Shown piece after piece: positions 58,041-64,000 of a stretch of 64,000 nucleotides of DNA (its first letter is position 1; each line of letters opens with the position of its first letter). The stretch comes from Eublepharis macularius (lineage: Eukaryota; Chordata; Lepidosauria; Squamata; Eublepharidae). The notes beneath the pieces were generated by a model, which made no database searches, was not told the origin of the DNA, and was given only the letters and a program-made list of their open reading frames with translations. The stretch covers positions 172,709,681-172,773,680 of the forward strand of contig NC_072793.1 of assembly GCF_028583425.1 (NCBI RefSeq). Reading direction: 5' to 3'. The translations under genes and the position numbers were made by a program.

Positions 58041-58950
58041 TTTCCCTTTGATATCGAGTGCTGCCCTCAAGGAATCTTCCTTTCTTCTGGCAGACACCTT
58101 CCCTCTCACTTTCCTCCATCTTGCCACCAGCAGAGCAGGAGACACTCTCCTCTACCTCCATCCATCTGAGATGAGCTTGTTAGTTTAAAATTCTCTCTCT
58201 ACTCTGTCCTATTCTGGGTGGAGATCTTAATAATAAAGGGCTCCTATTTCTCTACTCAGAGAGCCTCCTAAGGAGCCAACCCAAGAGAATTTCACTGGGC
58301 CAGTACGTGCTCTGCTGAACACAAGGTTCTCCTCTTTAATTTGGTGGCATTATTGGAGAACAATCTGCAGCCCTTTGGGAAGAAGCCACCTTGGAATAGC
58401 CATGCAAGGACATGGCAGCTTCTCCACTTTCCAAACAGAAGAAAAGTCTCAACTAAGAACGCTCAGAAATGGCCTTTTTCTCTTCACACACACACTGTGG
58501 TCCAAAGAGGGGCCTGGCTGCTTCTGCTGAACAGGAGGAGGCAAGTAAATAATTATTGTGCTCAGTGGGAGCAAAGGAGACAATTATGGGCTGTAGAAGA
58601 ATTGTTAGGGAAGAGTGAATCTGCAGCCCTTTGGGGGATTGTGTACGTTCAGGTATGTTTCTAAGAAATTAAACATATGGGGTATTGGGTCCCATTATTA
58701 ACTTAGGGCTTTCTCAGCCAAGCACAAACATTGCTTCTCTAATGCTTATTTATTATCTAAGCATGATAGGGAGCTTAGGAGTAAACAACGTAAATGTAGT
58801 TCTGTTTACCACAGATCCCTTAAGCGCTTCTCCATTACTCGTTTCCCTGATGTTTACTAAGGTTTGAGGGCTCACAGGAAACTAGTTTCCAAATTAATCA
58901 AATTTCTAATCATTAAATAATTTGGGGCTTCTGGGAATTCTTTGACATCC
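58041..58950. other. Spacer and 3' flank of the orphan finger exon
   Basis: Bases 58,460-58,690 match the 3' flanks of genes 1 and 2 (9,000-9,250; 26,020-26,240). Also here is a stretch of ~20 bases shared with 59,424-59,520. No gene seen. Confidence 0.5.
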
Positions 58951-59423
58951 CTAAGGGTTGTGCTTAGTCTGACGATTCTTCCTCTTCATGAATTCTCTGG
59001 TGGAATGTGAAATCACTTCTCCATCTGAATCTCTTTTCACATTTCTGCATTTACATGGCTTCTCCCCTGCATGGAATCTTTCATGCGAGTTAAGGTGTGT
59101 GCTGTAACTGAAGCTATCTCCACACTGCAGGCATTTGTGTGCCTTTTCTCCTGTGCAGATTCTTTTATGCGTATTAAGGCTTGTAGTATGACTGAAGCTT
59201 TTCACACAATAAAGGCATTTATAAGTTTTCTCCCATGTATGGATTCTTTCATGTGTTTTAAGGTATCTAGTGACTCTGAAACTTTTTCCACACTGCAAAC
59301 ATTTATACGGCTTCTCCCCTATGTGGATTTTCTGATGAGAAACGAGGCTTGTTCTGGCACTAAAGCTTTTCCCACACTCCAGGCATTTATACAACTTCTC
59401 TCCTCTGTGGATTCTCACTGGCA
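58951..59423 (-). pseudogene. Orphan KRAB-ZNF 3' exon fragment
   Basis: It starts at the end of a finger ([12 protein letters not shown]). Three full fingers follow ([39 protein letters not shown]), with a damaged one (CLYCVKSF...HKRIC, cysteine for the last histidine) before the final finger, then the tail [20 protein letters not shown]. It matches the end of gene 1 better than the end of gene 4. At 59,424 the finger sequence breaks off and is followed by text that belongs downstream of such a gene (compare 58,565-58,650). It has no KRAB exons and no start, so it is a remnant of a lost fifth gene. Confidence 0.85.
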
Positions 59424-60118
59424 GCAAAGGAGACAATTATGGGCTGTAGAAGGCTTATTAGGGAAGAGTGAATCTGCAGCCCTTTGGGGGATTGTGTATG
59501 TGCAAGCATTTTTCTAAGAAATTAAACTTATATTGGGTCCTATTATTAATTTATGCATTTCTCAGTCAAGCCCCTGAAGCCCCAAAATTGGTATTTTAAT
59601 GCTTATAGATCACCTACCCATTGTAGGGAGCTTATGAGTAAACAATATAAATGTGGTCCTGTTTGCCACAGATATCTTAAGCACTTCTCCATTAGTTTAG
59701 TTAGTTACATCATTTATAGTCCGCCTCTCTCACTGAGATGCAAGGCGGACTACATAGTGAGATTAGCACAATCAGAATCAAGGACATTTTAAGCAAAGAC
59801 AGAACATTAACAAAGATCCAATACAGAATAGAAATGATGAAACAGAACATAACCAATTCTAGGACTGACATTAGACAACATGAAGTACAAGTAGTACATA
59901 GGAGTACATATTTAAGGCGACAGGTAATATGTAAGACAACATAGTGGTGAGGCCTATGGTCCCTAACCTATTAGTAAAACATCTGAGACCCCCTCCTTAC
60001 AATACAGCCCTCCTATCTGAGTAAAAAGGCTTTTTGAATAATTCTGTTTTGCATCATTTGCAGAAAGTTGTTTTCCTGATGTATACCAAGGTTTGAGGGC
60101 TTATTGGAAGAAAAAATT
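59424..60118. other. 3' flank of gene 4 with CR1 insertion
   Basis: Bases 59,424-59,695 repeat 3'-flank text of the other genes. Bases 59,697-60,072 are a minus-strand CR1 3' end ('catttatagtccgcctctct' tail; body related to 11,930-12,385) inserted in it. Confidence 0.65.
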
Positions 60119-60770
<652 letters not shown>

Positions 60771-62311
60771 CTATTCTCTTGTGTGAATTCTTTTATGCAT
60801 ATTAAGGCTTGTAGTTTGATTGAAGCTTTTCCCACAATCCAGGCATTTATATGGCTTCTCCCCTGAATGGATTCTTTCATGCACTTTAAGATGTGAGTTG
60901 ATTCTGAAACTCTTTCCACACTCCAAGCATTTATATGGCTTTTCTCCTGTGTGGAGGCTTTGGTGTATAGTCAGGTGTGAGCTCTGACTGAAGCCTCTCC
61001 CACATTCCTGGCAATTAAATGGTTTCTCACCAGTATGGGTTCTTTTGTGGGAAGTAAGGTGTGATCCCTGACGGAAGCATTTCCCACATATGGTGCACTG
61101 GTATGGTTTCTCTCCGGAGTGGCTTCTCTGGTGGGAAGTGAGGCTTGTGTTGTGACGGAACCTTTTTCCACACTCCAAACACTCATACGGCCTCTGCCCT
61201 GTGTGAATTCTTTGATGGGAAGTGAGGCTTGTACTCTGACAGAAGCTTTTTCCACACTCCAAGCATTTGTAAGGTTTCTCCCCTGTGTGAATTCTTTGAT
61301 GGAAAGTGAGGCCTGTGCTGTGACGGAAGCTTTTTCCACACTCCAAGCATTTGTAAGGTTTCTCCCCTGTGTGAATTCTTTGATGGGAAGTAAGGCTTTT
61401 TCCGCAACTGAAACTTTGTCTACACTCCAAGCATTTATATGGCTTTTCTCCAGTGTGGAGTCTTTGGTGCAAAGTCAAGCCTGAGCTCTGACTGAAGTGT
61501 TTCCCACATTCCTGGCATTTATATGGTTTCTCACCAGAATGGGTTCTTTGGTGGGAAGTAAGGCTAGTTCTGTGACTGAAGCTTTTCCCACATATCGTGC
61601 ACTGGTACGGTTTTTCCCGTGTGTGAATTATTTGATGGGAAGTAAGGCTAGTTCTGTGACTGAAGCTTTTACTGCATTTCCAGCACTGGTACGGTTTCCT
61701 CTCTGTATGAATTCTTTGATGCATAGTAAGTTTTCCACTCTGACTGTAGCTCTTTCCACATTCCAAGCATTTATATCTTTTCTCCTCTGAGTGGAGAACT
61801 GTATTATACCTGAACCTCTTCCTGCACTCTAGGTACTGACATAATTTTTGCCTAGTATGACATCTTTGATCAGAAGTAAGGCTTTCACTCAGATCAGAGC
61901 TATTGCCGCAATCTGAACTCTCAAATGGTTTCTCCCCCATATGGATTCTCTGATGAGAATTGAGGCTTACAGGACTGCTGAAGGCTTTTCCACATTCAGA
62001 GCATTTATAACATTTATCTGCTGTATGGATTCTCTGGTAAGAAATAAAGTTTGGTTCTCTTTGCAGACCTCCTCCACATTCAGAATGCTTATTCCTCCCC
62101 TTTCCTTTGAGATATACTCGTTGAGCTGGCTTGTCGGGCAAGCCACCAGCCTTGAAAACTACAGGCTGATTCCCCAGTTTCTCCATTTTGTTTTCCTCTG
62201 GCCTCCTTGATTCTTCTTGATTCCCAGGAGGCTCTTTCTCCACTTCATGGCTGATTGTTTTGAAAGACATCCCATGTCCCCGGATATAATTCTTGTTTTC
62301 CTGCCTGTCAC
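60771..62311 (-). CDS. Gene 4 exon 5: C2H2 zinc-finger array
   Basis: Finger exon of the fourth KRAB-ZNF gene; exons 1-3 lie to the right of the window. The acceptor CACCAG precedes GTGACAGG in phase 1. It has 13 intact fingers plus the two degenerate N-terminal ones (ESSDCG; CQYLECRKRF...LHSEE). It ends at a TAG inside the linker after NMHKRIHTRE, where paralogs have AAG. About seven further fingers downstream are lost or decaying. The 13-finger product could still bind DNA. It shares finger order with gene 1 over the last five fingers (RHNT, QGSH, QSSH, RINxH/N). Confidence 0.87.
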
Positions 62312-62893
62312 CTGGTGGAACAAAGACTCCCAATTAATCATTTATCTGCAATAATGTCAACTTAACTTTTCTGAAGAGTTAATTAAGATGGAGCTCTTTG
62401 CTCTATATTAATTTGGTTTTTGATCTGGCCATAATATGGATGGAACTTTCGTACTCCTTGTTGGGAATTTTCATCTGAAGAGTTCACAACAGAACTACTT
62501 CCCTATGGATACTCTGTTAAGACTCTTCAACGAGTTGATACTGCTGCCCAGTAATATTGTAGTACTAAGGGTACAATATATATTTAGTCTGAAGGTTTTC
62601 CTATGACTACTTCATGTATTTCATTTTTAAAAATATTCACTCACAGATAGTGTAGAAATGTCTGAAACTGAGTGTACTGAATCACACTGCGCAATAAGCC
62701 TTGAGTCTCAATGAGAAAGGCAGACTATAAAAAACATTAATGAAATAAGAAAAATAAAATGCTTTTTCAGACTTTCTATCCCACACAAACTCTTAAGAGG
62801 AAGAAAACCTCAAAGGACAGCAGAGGTGCTAGAAGTAACCAGTGCTCCAAGGAAACCTCTCAGCCTCCAGACATGACACATTTAAGCACCCAC
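62312..62893 (-). other. Gene 4 intron 4
   Basis: Matches intron 4 of the other genes. Only a short end of the CR1 element remains (62,640-62,755). No exon seen. Confidence 0.6.
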
Positions 62894-62980
62894 CGGCCAA
62901 CCTGGCCTCTTCTTCGGCATCCAAGGGAAAAGGCTCTTCACTTGCCTGAAGCCAGGAGATGAGGACAGGCTTGGGAATCG
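62894..62980 (-). CDS. Gene 4 exon 4: KRAB-B box
   Basis: 87 nt, acceptor TCCAAAG, donor GTGGGTG, phase 1/1. Encodes A-I-P-K-P-V-L-I-S-W-L-Q-A-S-E-E-P-F-P-L, then an acidic end and LAG. Its KRAB-A exon would be 3-5 kb further right, outside the window. Confidence 0.87.
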
Positions 62981-64000
62981 CTTTGGAGGAAACAAAGAGA
63001 CGAGTTACTTCTCACTGCAAAAGATTCAGGCACTCCTATGTTATCCACTTTCATAGTCACCTTCTAAAAGACCACAAGAAAGAAGGAAAGCTCTTATCCC
63101 CAACAACATATAACAGGAAGAGCCACAGAGAGTCTTGGAATCGTCACCTGTGAGTGGGTCTGCTGTTCATGAATCTTGGATAAACACACCACCTGGGAAT
63201 CCCATTTGAGGGGCCAAGCTAGCCGTGTTTCTTTTAGCCCTCCCTCTTTCAACCTCCCCCCCCAAATACCAATCCCTTCTCTTTAAAGGGTCTTCTTTGT
63301 TATATTGCCTTTGAACCCTCCAAGGGTGGCCCTTGCAAGAGGAAATGCTCTGTCCATCCCTACACAGAGCCTAAGTCAGGCAGTGGGTCTTGTTTAACAG
63401 ATGTGATACACACATACCCCACCCTGGTTTTTATTTATATGACAACTTATATGACAATCTATATGCGAAAGGAAGTGGAAATAGTGCTTAGAAGAATCTG
63501 AAAGTATATTATAATAAATAAATAAAATAAGTATGAAGGGAGTAGAGGGAAAGTGGATAGGAGGTTGGAAAACTGTTGGAAGTCAACAAAAAGGGGGGGG
63601 AAAGGGAGGGGGTTAGAATTAGAAGAAATTAAAGAATGTGATTATAATTGTTATTATATGTTTCTAATCCAATAAAAATTCTTTTTAAAAAAAAACAAAA
63701 TGAAAGGGGAAAGAGATTTTTCAGGTTCCAGTTTTTAAGACCTTATACGGTAGATCTTCACTAGACATAAAGAATCAAGTTTCAAGAAAATGTGCCTGGC
63801 CCCCTCACTGTCTGTCTTCAGGAGGCAGCTGGAGACTTGGTTTTTTTATTCTGGGCCATCTTTGTTTAGCCACTTTTTAATGTATTGATAGTTTTCAACT
63901 GAGTTTTGATGTTTCTGTTTTATACTGTAAACCATCTTGAGTTCATGTGAGGTGGAAACGGGATTAAGTAGTTTTTTTATTTTTTATTTTAAGTTTTTTA
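62981..64000 (-). other. Gene 4 intron 3 (partial), with LINE ends
   Basis: Bases 62,985-63,420 match genes 2 and 3. Bases 63,430-63,700 look like the plus-strand 3' end of an L1-type LINE with 'ccaataaaaattc' and an A tail. Bases 63,725-63,995 are an L2/CR1 3' end equivalent to 47,615-47,860. Confidence 0.55.

Overview
This is vertebrate genomic DNA, almost certainly from a squamate reptile. The support is a mix of CR1/L2, RTE-BovB and L1 LINE pieces, Penelope-like elements, hAT and Helitron remnants, and tRNA-derived SINEs of lizard type. There is no prokaryotic gene organisation. All family names come from reading the sequence; no database search was possible.

The host content is a tandem cluster of KRAB/C2H2 zinc-finger (KRAB-ZNF) genes, all on the minus strand. 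I reconstruct three complete five-exon genes and one partial gene: gene 1 (exon 1 near 21.1-21.3 kb down to a stop at 9,675), gene 2 (34.9 to 26,554), gene 3 (52.0 to 41,221) and gene 4 (62,980 to 60,771, 5' exons beyond the right edge). The first ~60 bases match the exon-1/promoter region of genes 1-3, so a further minus-strand gene probably lies to the left. Each complete gene has a non-coding exon 1, an 82-83 nt exon that ends in a five-codon start (MQPAE or MHLAQ), a 127-nt KRAB-A exon, an 87-nt KRAB-B exon and one long zinc-finger exon. Splice phases agree everywhere (0, 1, 1), and the spliced products are 629, 485 and 678 residues. An orphan five-finger fragment at 58.95-59.42 kb is the remnant of another copy.

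The genes differ as expected for a young, fast-evolving family. Gene 1 loses its last finger to a stop, gene 2 has an N-terminal deletion, gene 3 has a fused finger and a repeated finger module, and gene 4 is cut short by a stop inside a linker and followed by decayed fingers. KRAB-ZNF proteins usually bind DNA through the fingers and recruit KAP1/TRIM28 through KRAB-A to silence mobile elements.

Between and inside the genes the spacers are full of mobile DNA. Paralogous positions in the different repeat units supply empty sites, so many insertions can be ordered against the gene duplications: hAT-type elements with 8-bp target duplications (19.1, 48.1, 57.7 kb), a solo LTR (17.3-18.3 kb), and fold-back Penelope-like insertions with 9-15 bp target duplications (24.4, 46.1, 47.5 kb). 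One hAT-type element near 8.3, 22.6, 37.7 and 55.5 kb is older than the duplications. Other items are a nearly whole stathmin (STMN1) retrocopy at 25.4-25.9 kb, an internally deleted Helitron at 4.6-6.7 kb, an L1 ORF1 fragment followed directly by 3'-UTR-like sequence at 39.1-40.7 kb, three minisatellites, and hammerhead-ribozyme-like cores in the Penelope-like repeats.
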